Shown here piece by piece: positions 1 through 8,559 of a stretch of 64,000 nt of DNA. The notes beneath the pieces were generated by a model. It did not search any database. It saw only the letters and a list, made by a program, of their open reading frames with translations, and was not told where the DNA came from. Both the position numbers and the translations under genes were made by a program. Numbering within the stretch: the stretch's first letter is position 1; each line of letters opens with the position of its first letter. This stretch comes from Nocardia goodfellowii (GTDB taxonomy: Bacteria; Actinomycetota; Actinomycetes; Mycobacteriales; Mycobacteriaceae), in the NCBI RefSeq assembly GCF_017875645.1, contig NZ_JAGGMR010000001.1, forward strand, positions 7,006,001 to 7,070,000, written 5' to 3'.

Positions 1-1178
1 TCCGAGGCGTTGAACGCGCCGATGGATAGGCCGATCACCGCGACGATCGCGCCGACACCGGCGCCGATCAGGACCGCGCGCCGCTTCCCGCCGGAGGTGC
101 GCGGTGCGGGCCGCTGATGAGCCGCGGTGCTCGGATGCGCGGCGGTATCGGGGTGCTGATTGCGCGGCGGCGGGGGCAGCGGCCGCGAATGACGTTCGGT
201 CCGCGGCGGCGGGGCCGCGGCGGGGCGCAGCGAGCGGGTCGCGGAGTCGGGCGCACCGACCTGGCGCCGGGCATAAGCCTCGCTGGCGGGCACGAATCCG
301 GCGGGCACCGCGTTCGATCCGTTGTCGGCCAGCGCGGCGAGTTCGTCGTAGGCCTCGCGCATGGTCGGACGGTCCCGCGGATCCGGGCTGAGCAGGTCGA
401 GCAGCAGGTCGGTGGCGGGGCCGGCGTTGCGCGGTTCGCTGACCTGGCCGTTGGCCGCGGCGAAGAGCACCGCGAGGGGGTTGGCGTTGGCGCCGTAGGG
501 CGGTTCGGCTTCCAGGGCGTGGAACAGCGTGGCACCCAGCGCGAAGACGTCCGAGGCGGGAGTCGGGTCGGCGCCACGGGCCATTTCCGGCGCCAGGTAG
601 GCGGCGGTACCGCAGATCAGACCGGTCTCGGTGAGCGCCGCGTCGCCGGCGGCGCGGGAGATGCCGAAGTCGGTGATCTTCACCGTGCCGAGGTCGTCGA
701 GCAGCACGTTGCCCGGCTTCACGTCGCGGTGCACGATGCCGGCCTGGTGCGCGGCGATCAGCGCCGAGGCGACCTGCTCGCCGATCCGCGCCACCTGCTG
801 CAGCGGCAACGGGCCCTGCGCGGAGATCACCGCGGCCAGGCTGTTGGACTTCATGTACTCCATCACCAGGCACGGATCCCCGTTGTGCTCGGTGATGTCG
901 AAGACCACGATCGCATTGGGGTGCTGGAATCTGGCGGCATTGCGGGCTTCACGGAAGGCGCGCTGGCGCACCACATCACGTTCGGCCTCGGGCAAGCTGG
1001 GCTTGATGTGGATCTGCTTGACCGCCACCGAGCGCTGCAGGCGTTCATCGACAGCACGCCAAACCACGCCTGTGCCGCCGCTACCAATCCGCTCGACCAG
1101 GCGGTAATGCTCCGCGATCAACTGACCGGTATCGATGGCGCCTACTCCGAACCTTCTCGAAATCGTGACTTTCCGCAT
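1..1178 (-). CDS. Serine/threonine protein kinase, membrane-anchored (3' end outside window)
   Basis: Eukaryotic-type Ser/Thr kinase, predicted to phosphorylate proteins at the inner face of the membrane. Translating the minus strand from the ATG at 1178 gives a complete kinase domain: the glycine-rich loop IGSGGTGVV (about residues 31-39), the catalytic lysine in VAVK (K54), the HRDVKPGN loop (D152), the DFG motif (170-172) and an APE-type motif (LAPE). A Pro/Arg-rich linker follows, then a hydrophobic segment beginning RRAVLIGAG that reads as the single transmembrane helix. The frame is still open at base 1, so the extracellular part is missing. The penicillin-binding lipoprotein gene lies just upstream on the same strand, which suggests a cell-wall role, but that is inference. 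Confidence 0.93.
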   Translation of the reverse strand, partial: MRKVTISRRFGVGAIDTGQLIAEHYRLVERIGSGGTGVVWRAVDERLQRSVAVKQIHIKPSLPEAERDVVRQRAFREARNAARFQHPNAIVVFDITEHNGDPCLVMEYMKSNSLAAVISAQGPLPLQQVARIGEQVASALIAAHQAGIVHRDVKPGNVLLDDLGTVKITDFGISRAAGDAALTETGLICGTAAYLAPEMARGADPTPASDVFALGATLFHALEAEPPYGANANPLAVLFAAANGQVSEPRNAGPATDLLLDLLSPDPRDRPTMREAYDELAALADNGSNAVPAGFVPASEAYARRQVGAPDSATRSLRPAAAPPPRTERHSRPLPPPPRNQHPDTAAHPSTAAHQRPAPRTSGGKRRAVLIGAGVGAIVAVIGLSIGAFNAS

Positions 1179-1292
1179 ATTGACCACTCATGCGGTCCGC
1201 CGACGAGTGTAGCCGGAGCCGGATGATTGCTCCGCCTCAGGATGCCGATAAATTCCGCCCAGATCGGGCCGAATCCCGTCGCCGCAGGTGGG

Positions 1293-3041
1293 CTATCGTC
1301 GCGCGCGCAACATCCGGCCCGCCGCGTCCACCGCCGGGCCCGAACTGCCCGCGTCACTGACGAAGACGGCGAAGGCGAGATCGCCCTCGATGCCGACGAA
1401 CCAGCCGTGCGCGTGCGTGTTGTCGCCGTACTCGGCGGTGCCGGTCTTGCCGAGCAGACCGGGGATATCGCGCAACTGGGTGGCCGTACCCCCGGTGACG
1501 GTTTCGCGCATCATGGTCTTGATCTGGTCCGGGACCTGTGCGGGCAGCGCGGGCGGGGCCTTGTCGGCGACACCCGGCTTGCCTTGGACCAGAACGGGAT
1601 TCGGGACCGAACCGCGTGCGATGGCGGCCGCGACCAGCGCCATACCGAAGGGTGACGCGGTCACCTGACCTTGACCGATGCTGGATTCCACGCGCTGGGC
1701 CGGGGTGGTCGCGGACGGCACCTTGCCGGTGACGGTGGTCAGCCCAGGTGTGACGTAATCCACACCGAGACCGAGCTGCGCGGCCGCGTTCGTCAGCCCG
1801 TCCGCGGGCAGCCGGACGCCGAGCATGCCCATGGTGGTGTTGCAGGAACGGGCGAACGCGGTGTGCAGCGGCACCTGGCCGAGATCGAAGTTCTCGTCGT
1901 TGGGGATGCGGCGACCCTCGATGTTTGCCGAGCCGGGGCAGGGCAGCACCGAATCCGGCGTGGTCTCCCCCGACTGCAGCGCGGCGGAGACCGTGACGGT
2001 CTTGAAAGTCGACCCCGGCGGGTAGAGGCCGGTGAGTGCGATCGGGCCCTGGGCATCGGCGGCGGAATTCTGGGCCAGGGCAAGCACATTGCCGGTGGAC
2101 GGTTGCAGCGCGACGATGGCGGCCGGGGTGTTCAGCGCGGACAGTGCGTCCTTGGCGGCGTTCTGCAAGTCGATGTCGAGCGTGGTCGCGATATCCGGGG
2201 CGGGTTTCGGGTCCGGGCCCGCGACGCGTTCGGTGCCGGTGGACGTTTGCGCGCGCACCGCCCAGCCCGCGGCCGCGTCGGCGTCCTGTTGCCACAATTC
2301 GGCCAGACCGGACAACACCGGCGACGCCTGCGCCTTGTCGACCGTCAACAGCCGGGTCTGCGGTGCCAGGGTGACGCCGGGGACCGCGGACAGGGCGGCC
2401 TGGATGGGCGCCAGGTCGGCGGCGCGCAAAGTGATCGCGGTGATCGATTTACCCTGAGCGGCGGCCAGTTCGGCGTCCAGCGACTGGGCGGTGATACCCG
2501 CGTTGGTCGGGGCGAGGGCGGCGGCGACCGCCTCGGTGTTCGCGCCCGGCGCGACGGTGACCACGGTGACGATGTGCTGGGTCATCAGTTCCCCGCCCGA
2601 GGAGTCGAGGACGCGCGCGGCCTTCGGATATGCGGGGGAATAGGTCAGGGGGCCGGACGCGAGGCCCGGCGCGACGGTCGCCGGATCCCATTTGATCTTC
2701 CAGCCGCCCGCGTCGGTGGCGGATCCGGTGGTCGTATAGGTCCACTCGTTCTTGCCGTCTTTGCCGAATTTCCACTTGGCGGCGAGGGTGAAGGTGTTCT
2801 CCTCGGCCGACGCGACGTCGAAGGTGACCTCTTTGCCGAGACCCTCGTACAGCTGGGTCAGGGCGGCGGTGGCCTTGGCGGGATCGTCGGTGAGGGCGGC
2901 CGCCGCGGCGACGTCGTCCCGGTTCAGGGCGGCGGCGAACTCCCCGGCCACCGTGTCGGGTTGATCCGGCCCGGAGCTACACCCGGCGAGCGCGAGCGCA
3001 GCAGCGGCGAACAAGACGCTTGACTTGTAGTGAGTGCGCAC
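1293..3041 (-). CDS. Penicillin-binding protein (transpeptidase lipoprotein, MecA_N/NTF2-like)
   Basis: Predicted peptidoglycan DD-transpeptidase anchored outside the membrane. From the GTG at 3041 the protein starts with a short basic segment, a hydrophobic stretch and a lipobox (LAGC), a lipoprotein signal; the upstream ATG at 3071 would add ten residues in front of this signal and is less likely. An NTF2-like MecA_N-type domain follows, then a dimerisation domain and a transpeptidase domain. The domain shows all three active-site motifs: STFK (bases 2001-2012), SCN (in RSCNTTMG) and KTG (in LLGKTGTAEY). The length, about 582 residues, fits the class B PBP lipoproteins of Mycobacteriales. 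It lies between the kinase gene and the N-acetyltransferase on the same strand, so co-transcription is possible. Confidence 0.93.
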   Translation of the reverse strand: MRTHYKSSVLFAAAALALAGCSSGPDQPDTVAGEFAAALNRDDVAAAAALTDDPAKATAALTQLYEGLGKEVTFDVASAEENTFTLAAKWKFGKDGKNEWTYTTTGSATDAGGWKIKWDPATVAPGLASGPLTYSPAYPKAARVLDSSGGELMTQHIVTVVTVAPGANTEAVAAALAPTNAGITAQSLDAELAAAQGKSITAITLRAADLAPIQAALSAVPGVTLAPQTRLLTVDKAQASPVLSGLAELWQQDADAAAGWAVRAQTSTGTERVAGPDPKPAPDIATTLDIDLQNAAKDALSALNTPAAIVALQPSTGNVLALAQNSAADAQGPIALTGLYPPGSTFKTVTVSAALQSGETTPDSVLPCPGSANIEGRRIPNDENFDLGQVPLHTAFARSCNTTMGMLGVRLPADGLTNAAAQLGLGVDYVTPGLTTVTGKVPSATTPAQRVESSIGQGQVTASPFGMALVAAAIARGSVPNPVLVQGKPGVADKAPPALPAQVPDQIKTMMRETVTGGTATQLRDIPGLLGKTGTAEYGDNTHAHGWFVGIEGDLAFAVFVSDAGSSGPAVDAAGRMLRARR

Positions 3042-3096
3042 CCCCGCGACTGTATCGGCCGAGATCGACATCGCTGGTCAACCGGGACGCGAGAGT

Positions 3097-3957
3097 TCAG
3101 TCCCGCCAAGGAGCCTCGGTGAGTTTCGCCGCGTCGGCCGCCGGGAGATCGATGTCGAACACCTCGGACAACAGCTTCGGCAGCTCGGCGGGTTCGACCT
3201 GCCGCACCTCGCCGCCGCCGTCCGGGCGTTCGGTGATGAAGGTGAGGTCGTCCAGGACGAAATGCACCTCGGGATGGAAGCGCTGGACGAACGGACGCGT
3301 GGTGAACGGCGAGTTCGGGGAGGTGGAGACGAAGTGGTTGCCCACCCGGAAGTCGATCCGGTACTGCGGGTTCAGGGTAAAGGTGTATCGGTCGACCCAA
3401 CCGTCGCGGCCGAACTGGTGCAGTATCCACAGCTCGCTGCCGAGTTCTCCGCTGGTGCGCTCGAGCCGGAACCGCCACTCACCCGCGGTGAATTCGCCGG
3501 GTGTGGGGGTCAATTCGATCGCCCGCAGCGGTCCGGCCCCGAACCCGACATCGACCAGCCAGACGCGGTCGTCGTCGGAGGTGGTGACGCGGAGCAGGGC
3601 ATGGGTGGCCGGGCGCAGTCCTTCGGCGCCCATCGTGACCCGCCCGCTGAGACCGGTCACGCCGAAACCCAGCCGCTCCAGCACCGCCGCGAACAAAACG
3701 ACGTTCTCGTAGCAGTAGCCGCCGCGCCGGCGGCGAATCAGTTTGTCCTGCAAGGTTTCCAGATCCAGCCCGATACCGCGGCCCAGGATGATCTCCAGGT
3801 TCTCGAACGGAATCGAGGTGGTGTGCAGGTAGACCAGCGTGTGCAGCGTCTCCGCGGTGGGTTTGCAGGCACCGTCGAAACCGATGCGCGTCAAATAGGC
3901 GTCCAGATCCAGGTCCGCGCCGCTCCAGTAGTAGGACGGGTCAGTGGGCTCGGTCAT
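3097..3957 (-). CDS. nat: Arylamine N-acetyltransferase
   Basis: Cytosolic enzyme that transfers an acetyl group from acetyl-CoA (propionyl-CoA in some actinomycetes) to arylamines and hydrazines; in mycobacteria the family inactivates isoniazid. The catalytic triad is visible: Cys in RRGGYCYEN (C82), His in PATHALL (H119) and Asp in LVDVGFG (D136). I chose the ATG at 3957 (286 residues) over an in-frame ATG at 4002. A purine-rich GCGAGG site lies upstream of it, and the resulting length fits the family (about 275-285). The 55-bp gap to the penicillin-binding protein gene is compatible with one transcript. Confidence 0.94.
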   Translation of the reverse strand: MTEPTDPSYYWSGADLDLDAYLTRIGFDGACKPTAETLHTLVYLHTTSIPFENLEIILGRGIGLDLETLQDKLIRRRRGGYCYENVVLFAAVLERLGFGVTGLSGRVTMGAEGLRPATHALLRVTTSDDDRVWLVDVGFGAGPLRAIELTPTPGEFTAGEWRFRLERTSGELGSELWILHQFGRDGWVDRYTFTLNPQYRIDFRVGNHFVSTSPNSPFTTRPFVQRFHPEVHFVLDDLTFITERPDGGGEVRQVEPAELPKLLSEVFDIDLPAADAAKLTEAPWRD

Positions 3958-4055
3958 ATCTGCGTACCTCGCTTCGTCGGTCCGGGTGTTCGTCGATGAC
4001 AACTACCGCACGCCCGCGACTTGTTCCTGACGCACCGCGGGCCCTCGGATACCGC

Positions 4056-4061
4056 TACTCT
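4056..4061 (+). promoter_or_regulatory. Putative -10 element of a leaderless promoter (TACTCT)
   Basis: TACTCT ends 7 nt before the ATG at 4069 and no Shine-Dalgarno sequence is present. This spacing suggests that transcription starts at the start codon (inference from sequence only). Confidence 0.4.
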
Positions 4062-4068
4062 TTCGCCT

Positions 4069-5247
4069 ATGCGTTCGATCGATACCGCGCAGCGGCGGGC
4101 CCGCATCGGCGTGCGGCACCGCCTCGCCTACGAGCACCGGGCGGGCGACGCCGCCGAGATCGCCCGTTCCATGGTCGTCCTGCACGCCACCGACCCGGCG
4201 ACGGTATACCTCTCCGTCGGCGCGCGCGGATCGGACCTGGTGCCCGCGGATGTCGAGAAAGCGCTCTACGACGACCGCACCCTGCTGCGCATGCTCGCCA
4301 TGCGGCGCACCATGTTCGTTGTCCCGACGGAACTGGTTCCGGCCCTTCAGGTTTCCTGCGCCGACGCGCTCGCCGAGAAGCAGCGACGGGCCTACAGCAG
4401 ATACCTCGAACAGTCCGGTCTCATCGAGGGCGACGTCCGGACCTGGCTCGAAGAGGTCGAAGCGGAAACCCACCAGGCGCTGCTGCGTCTGGGCACCGCC
4501 ACCGGAGCACAGCTCGGCAAAGCCGTGCCGCGGTTGCGCACGCAGGTGAATCCGAGCCCGGAGAAGTCGTATTCGAAGCCCACCAACATCACCACGTGGG
4601 TGCTGGTCACCTTGGGCGCGGAGGGTCGCATCGTCCGTGGCCGGCCCAACGGCGGCTGGACCAGCAGCCAATACCTGTGGGCCCCGATCGAAGCCTGGCT
4701 GCCCGCCGGTGTGCCCGAGGTCCCGCTCGAAGTGGCTCGCGCCGAATTGGTCCGTAAGTGGTTGTCGGCGTTCGGGCCCGCTCCGGTCGCCGACATCAAG
4801 TGGTGGACCGGCTGGGGTCTCGGCGAGGTCCGCAAGACCTTGGCCCGGCTGGATATCGTCGAGGTCGATCTCGACGGTGTCACCGGTGTGGCGCTGGCCG
4901 ACGACCTCGACCCGGTGCCGACCCCCGCGCCCTGGGCCGCTTTTCTTCCCGCCCTGGACCCGACCCCCATGGGCTGGCAGTCCCGCGAGTGGTACCTCGG
5001 CTCGCACGCGCCCGCACTGTTCGACCGTAACGGCAATATCGGGCCCACGGTCTGGCTCGACGGCCGCATCGTCGGCGGCTGGGCGCAGCGTAAAGACGGC
5101 GAAATCGTCTGGCGCCTACTGGAAGACGTCGGCGCCGACGCCCTCGCCATGATCGAAGTCGAGGCGGCTCGCACGGCGACCTGGTTCGGCGACGTCCGAG
5201 CCATCCCCCGCTTCCGCACCCCGCTGGAGCGTGAGCTCACTGCCTGA
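4069..5247 (+). CDS. Winged-helix DNA-binding protein (HTH_42/AlkZ-like family)
   Basis: A protein of about 392 residues of the HTH_42 (DUF1006) family, which includes the DNA glycosylases AlkZ and YcaQ that unhook interstrand crosslinks or remove alkylated bases. The N-terminal block (RARIGVRHRLA through the HATDPATVYLS segment) and the C-terminal block (WLDGRIVGGWAQRKDGEIVW) match the family layout. The catalytic Q-x-Q or Q-x-D motif of characterised glycosylases is not evident; the corresponding place reads GWAQRK, as in other uncharacterised actinobacterial members, so glycosylase activity is uncertain. The ATG at 4069 is preferred to one at 4021 because it opens the conserved domain and has a well-placed -10-like element 7 nt upstream. 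Confidence 0.8.
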   Translation: MRSIDTAQRRARIGVRHRLAYEHRAGDAAEIARSMVVLHATDPATVYLSVGARGSDLVPADVEKALYDDRTLLRMLAMRRTMFVVPTELVPALQVSCADALAEKQRRAYSRYLEQSGLIEGDVRTWLEEVEAETHQALLRLGTATGAQLGKAVPRLRTQVNPSPEKSYSKPTNITTWVLVTLGAEGRIVRGRPNGGWTSSQYLWAPIEAWLPAGVPEVPLEVARAELVRKWLSAFGPAPVADIKWWTGWGLGEVRKTLARLDIVEVDLDGVTGVALADDLDPVPTPAPWAAFLPALDPTPMGWQSREWYLGSHAPALFDRNGNIGPTVWLDGRIVGGWAQRKDGEIVWRLLEDVGADALAMIEVEAARTATWFGDVRAIPRFRTPLERELTA

Positions 5248-5274
5248 GCATCGACTCGAGCGCATCGGCGACTG

Positions 5275-5280
5275 TACGAT
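5275..5280 (+). promoter_or_regulatory. Putative -10 element of a leaderless promoter (TACGAT)
   Basis: TACGAT ends 7 nt before the antitoxin ATG at 5288 with no ribosome binding site between. It is a candidate leaderless promoter for the toxin-antitoxin pair. Confidence 0.4.
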
Positions 5281-5287
5281 TTGCTGT

Positions 5288-5518
5288 ATGACGACTCGCC
5301 TCAACATCACGCTTACCGATGTGGTGGCCGAGAAGCTGCGCGCCGCATCCGGCAACAAACCCAGCGAATACATCGAGCGGGCGGTGACCCGGCAGATGCT
5401 CGCCGACGATCTCCGGAAGTTGGCGGAGTGGGAGAAATCCAATCCGTCCGACCGGGCGTGGCAGCAGGCCAACGATGCGACCGCCGAGGAGATTCTCTTC
5501 GGACGGGCGGGCGAGTGA
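5288..5518 (+). CDS. Antitoxin-like ribbon-helix-helix protein
   Basis: A 76-residue protein starting MTTRLNITLTD. The start is a short beta strand of alternating hydrophobic residues followed by helices (VVAEKLRAASG, PSEYIERAVTRQML), the pattern of RHH/CopG-type antitoxins that bind DNA as dimers. The acidic C-terminal half (EWEKSNPSDRAW through ATAEEILFG) resembles the toxin-binding tail of MazE/VapB-type antitoxins. The stop overlaps the next gene by 4 bp (GTGA), so the two are translationally coupled. The upstream in-frame ATG at 5231 lies inside the preceding gene and adds a non-conserved leader. Confidence 0.78.
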   Translation: MTTRLNITLTDVVAEKLRAASGNKPSEYIERAVTRQMLADDLRKLAEWEKSNPSDRAWQQANDATAEEILFGRAGE

Positions 5519-5826
5519 GCCACGGTCAGGGCCAGATCTGGAAGACCGAAAGCCGGCTGACCGGCATGGTCGGACAGGTCGTCATCGTCGACAGCGACCT
5601 CATCGCCGAAGCGCGGTCGCGGGTGGCTGTCGCGCCGGTACGCCCGGCACGTGAGGTGCCCCGGGCGCTGCAGCTCCTCACCGCGGAATTGCCGGACGGT
5701 GCCGCGGTGGCGGTCTACGACCTCGCGGTCGTCCCGAAGAACACCCTCACCGAGAACATCGGTGCGATCCCCTCGGCCGCGCTGGATCAGCTGAAGATCG
5801 CCCTGCGCGCCCGCTTCGACATCTAG
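5515..5826 (+). CDS. Divergent MazF/PemK-like toxin candidate
   Basis: A 103-residue protein with a GTG start at 5515 inside the antitoxin stop region. It opens with GQGQIWKTE, comparable to the G-D-I-W strand that starts MazF-type endoribonucleases, and ends with a pattern (IGAIPSAALDQLKIALRARF) like the MazF C-terminus, where I-G-x-L precedes a helix. The middle contains a strand (QVVIVDSD) and RSRVAVAPVRPA, which could be the R-P-x-V and V-A-P-I region in altered form. Small size, position after an antitoxin-like gene and the 4-bp overlap support a type II toxin. The match to MazF is weak, so the family is an inference. Confidence 0.65.
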   Translation: MSHGQGQIWKTESRLTGMVGQVVIVDSDLIAEARSRVAVAPVRPAREVPRALQLLTAELPDGAAVAVYDLAVVPKNTLTENIGAIPSAALDQLKIALRARFDI

Positions 5827-5829
5827 CGG

Positions 5830-6690
5830 CTACATGTCGAGGCCGAGGTCGAGAACTCGGACGGAGTGGGTGAGCGCGCCGACGGCCAGGTAGTCGACTC
5901 CGGTGCGGGCGTAGTCGGCCGCCACGTCGAGGGTGAGGCCGCCGGAGGATTCGAGTGCGGTGGTCGGCGATGTGGCATTGCGACGCTGGACGGCGGTCTG
6001 GGTCTGCCAGAGCGGGAAGTTGTCCAGCAGCACCAGATCGACATTTTCCGCCAGCACGGCGTCGAGTTGTTCGAGGCTGTCCACTTCGACTTCGCAGGCG
6101 ATATCGGGGGCCAGTTCGCGCACGGCACGCAACGCGGCGGTGACCGAGCCCGCCGCGACCACATGGTTGTCCTTGATGAGGGCTTCGTCACCGAGACCCA
6201 TGCGGTGGTTGACGCCACCGCCGACGCGAACCGCGTACTTCTGCAAGGCGCGCAGGCCGGGCAAGGTTTTGCGGCTGTCCCGGATTTTGCACTCGGTGCC
6301 CTCGACCGCGTCGACCCAGGCCGAGGTGGCGGTGGCGATGCCCGAGAGGTGGCAGACCAGATTCAGCATGGTGCGCTCGGCGGTGAGCAGCCCGCGGGTG
6401 GGTGCGACCAGGCCCAGAACGGACTGGCCGAGTTGGATGCGGGTGCCGTCGGGAACACGGTCGGTGACCTCGTAGTTGCCGGCGCCGATCACCTCGTCGA
6501 GGACGAGCAGGCCGACGTCGAGGCCGGCGACGGTGCCGGGCTGGCGGGTCACGACCGAGGCTTTGACGACTGCGTCGGCGGGGACGGTGGCCATGGTGGT
6601 CACGTCGGGGCCGTAGCGCAGGTCCTCGTCGAGGGCGGTGCGGATCAGCGCGAGCACCTCGTCGCGGTCCAGGGTGGGATCGAGAGCCAT
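5830..6690 (-). CDS. nadC: Nicotinate-nucleotide pyrophosphorylase (carboxylating)
   Basis: Quinolinate phosphoribosyltransferase: converts quinolinate and PRPP to nicotinate mononucleotide, CO2 and PPi, the third step of de novo NAD synthesis. Family blocks are clear: RKTLPGLRALQKYAV, GGGVNHRMGLGDEALIKDNH and EVEVDSLEQLDAVL with the phosphate-binding C-terminal strands. The ATG at 6690 is preferred to 6735 because AGGAG lies 8-12 nt upstream and it gives MALDPTLDRDE (286 residues), a usual length. It is the last gene of nadA-nadB-nadC, 61 bp after nadB, and is expected to share the NrtR control upstream of nadA. Confidence 0.96.
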   Translation of the reverse strand: MALDPTLDRDEVLALIRTALDEDLRYGPDVTTMATVPADAVVKASVVTRQPGTVAGLDVGLLVLDEVIGAGNYEVTDRVPDGTRIQLGQSVLGLVAPTRGLLTAERTMLNLVCHLSGIATATSAWVDAVEGTECKIRDSRKTLPGLRALQKYAVRVGGGVNHRMGLGDEALIKDNHVVAAGSVTAALRAVRELAPDIACEVEVDSLEQLDAVLAENVDLVLLDNFPLWQTQTAVQRRNATSPTTALESSGGLTLDVAADYARTGVDYLAVGALTHSVRVLDLGLDM

Positions 6691-6751
6691 CAGCTCACTC
6701 CTTCTACCGTCCGGCACACCCGAATCGGTGGGCACCGGTACGGATTTCGGG

Positions 6752-8404
6752 TCATGGGCGGGTCAGGGCCAGGCCGGTGGGGATCATCGGGGCCTGGAGG
6801 TCGGGGTGACCGTCGGGGTCCAGGCTGATCGGGATGCTGTGCCGCAGCGCCTCGACCGGCTCGGGATAGTCGGATCTGGTGTGGCAACCGCGGCTTTCGG
6901 CGCGGGCCGCGGCGGCCAGCAGCAGCACCCGCGCGGTGAGTGTGAGGGCTCCGTCTTCGAGTTCGGAAATACGCTGTGCGGCGACAGCTTTCGATGTCAT
7001 CGCGGTGACCGGTTCGACCGGAGGCTTGTCCCCGTTGGCCATTCGGCTCGACATATTGCGCAGAACAGCGCGTTCCAGGCGGGCCGCCGCCTCGGTGAGG
7101 CCGGTCTGATCCCGTACCACGGCGGCATGTGTCGTCATCACCTGCTGTAACGCCGATCGGTCCACGCGCGGCATGGTGTACGAATGGATGTCCGCGACAC
7201 CGCGTTTCGCCTCCAGTCGTTCGACGGCCGCCGATCCGGCGCGTTCACCGACGACCAGGCCTTCCAGCAGACTGTTCGACGCCAAGCGGTTCGCGCCGTG
7301 CAGGCCCGTACGCGCCGCCTCGCCCGCGGCGTACAAGCCCGGCACTCCGGTGCGGCCGTGGGTGTCGGTGACGATGCCGCCGCATTGGTAGTGCGCGGCG
7401 GGGGCGACCGGGATCAGCTGAGCGCTCGGGTCGATGCCCGCCGCGAGACAGGAGTCGGTGATCGTCGGAAAGCGTTGCGCGAAGCCGTCGATGGCGCGGC
7501 CGTCGAGGAAGACGTGGTCGGTGCCGAGTGCCCGCATTCGCGCGGAAATGGCTCGGGACACGACATCACGAGGGGCGAGATCGCCACGTGGGTGCATCCC
7601 GGCGGTCACCGAATTACCTTCGGAATCGACCAGAATCGCGCCCTCACCACGCACGGCCTCACTGATCAGCGGACGCCGCCCCAGCCCGCCGGGCGTGTAC
7701 AGCACGGTCGGATGGAACTGGACGAACTCCAGGTCCGCCACCGAAGCGCCGGCTCGCAACGCGAGCGCGATGCCGTCGGCGGTGGCGCCCGGCGGGTTGG
7801 TGCTCAGCGCGTACAGCTGGCCGAGACCACCCGTGGCCAGTAACACCGCCGGGGTGTGCACCACCCCGAATCCGTTGTCCGACACCGCTAATACGCCACG
7901 CACCCCGGTCGGTCCGGTGACGATCTCACAGGCCGCCGTGCCGAAGAGGACCGGCAGTCCCGCCGCGTTCAGTGCCCGCTGCACCTCCGCCCCGGTGGCG
8001 TCACCGCCGGCGTGGATGATCCGCCGGGTGCTGTGGCCGCCCTCGCGGGTGCGGGAAATCTGGCCGTCGCGGCCCAGATCGAAAACCGCACCGAGATCGG
8101 TCAGAGCCGCGACCGCCTCCTGACCGCCTTCGACAATGGATCGGGTCGCGTTCACGTCTACGAGACCGGCTCCGGCTTCGACCGTGTCCAGGACGTGTGA
8201 TTCCACCGAGTCCTCCAGCGGCGCCACGACGGCGATACCGCCCTGCGCGTATTGCGTGGCGGTATCGGTGGGGCCGCCCTTGCTGAGGATGAGTACCCGC
8301 AGTCCGCGCAGCGAAGCTGTGCGCGCCGCGGTCAGACCGGCGACGCCGCCGCCGATCACCACCAGGTCGGCTTCGGCTTCCCAGCCGATGGATACCGAGG
8401 TCAT
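6752..8404 (-). CDS. nadB: L-aspartate oxidase
   Basis: Flavoprotein that oxidises L-aspartate to iminoaspartate, the substrate of NadA. A dinucleotide-binding start is present (DLVVIGGGVAGLTAA), followed by the FAD-fumarate-type blocks KGGPTDTATQYAQGGIA, EGGHSTRRIIHAGGDATG and the substrate and FAD region HYQCGGIVTD and GLYAAGEAARTGLHGANRL. The length of 550 residues is normal. It lies between nadA (155 bp upstream) and nadC (61 bp downstream) on the same strand. Confidence 0.97.
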   Translation of the reverse strand: MTSVSIGWEAEADLVVIGGGVAGLTAARTASLRGLRVLILSKGGPTDTATQYAQGGIAVVAPLEDSVESHVLDTVEAGAGLVDVNATRSIVEGGQEAVAALTDLGAVFDLGRDGQISRTREGGHSTRRIIHAGGDATGAEVQRALNAAGLPVLFGTAACEIVTGPTGVRGVLAVSDNGFGVVHTPAVLLATGGLGQLYALSTNPPGATADGIALALRAGASVADLEFVQFHPTVLYTPGGLGRRPLISEAVRGEGAILVDSEGNSVTAGMHPRGDLAPRDVVSRAISARMRALGTDHVFLDGRAIDGFAQRFPTITDSCLAAGIDPSAQLIPVAPAAHYQCGGIVTDTHGRTGVPGLYAAGEAARTGLHGANRLASNSLLEGLVVGERAGSAAVERLEAKRGVADIHSYTMPRVDRSALQQVMTTHAAVVRDQTGLTEAAARLERAVLRNMSSRMANGDKPPVEPVTAMTSKAVAAQRISELEDGALTLTARVLLLAAAARAESRGCHTRSDYPEPVEALRHSIPISLDPDGHPDLQAPMIPTGLALTRP

Positions 8405-8559
8405 AATTTCCGCACCTTCTCGTGCTCGCGCCGACGAAACGGGGTCAGCGAATCCCCTTGGCGCACCGGCACACAGCGCGCCCTACCCGGCACGATCGAT
8501 GCGGCCGGCCGGACCGGTGATCGGTGCCGCGCCGGTGCGCGTACGCACCGGCGCGATCA

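Noticed and set aside
1671..3023. A 450-codon plus-strand open frame opposite the penicillin-binding protein
   Set aside because: It is a low-complexity Gly/Arg-rich mirror of a gene with all catalytic motifs; such long antisense frames are common in GC-rich DNA.
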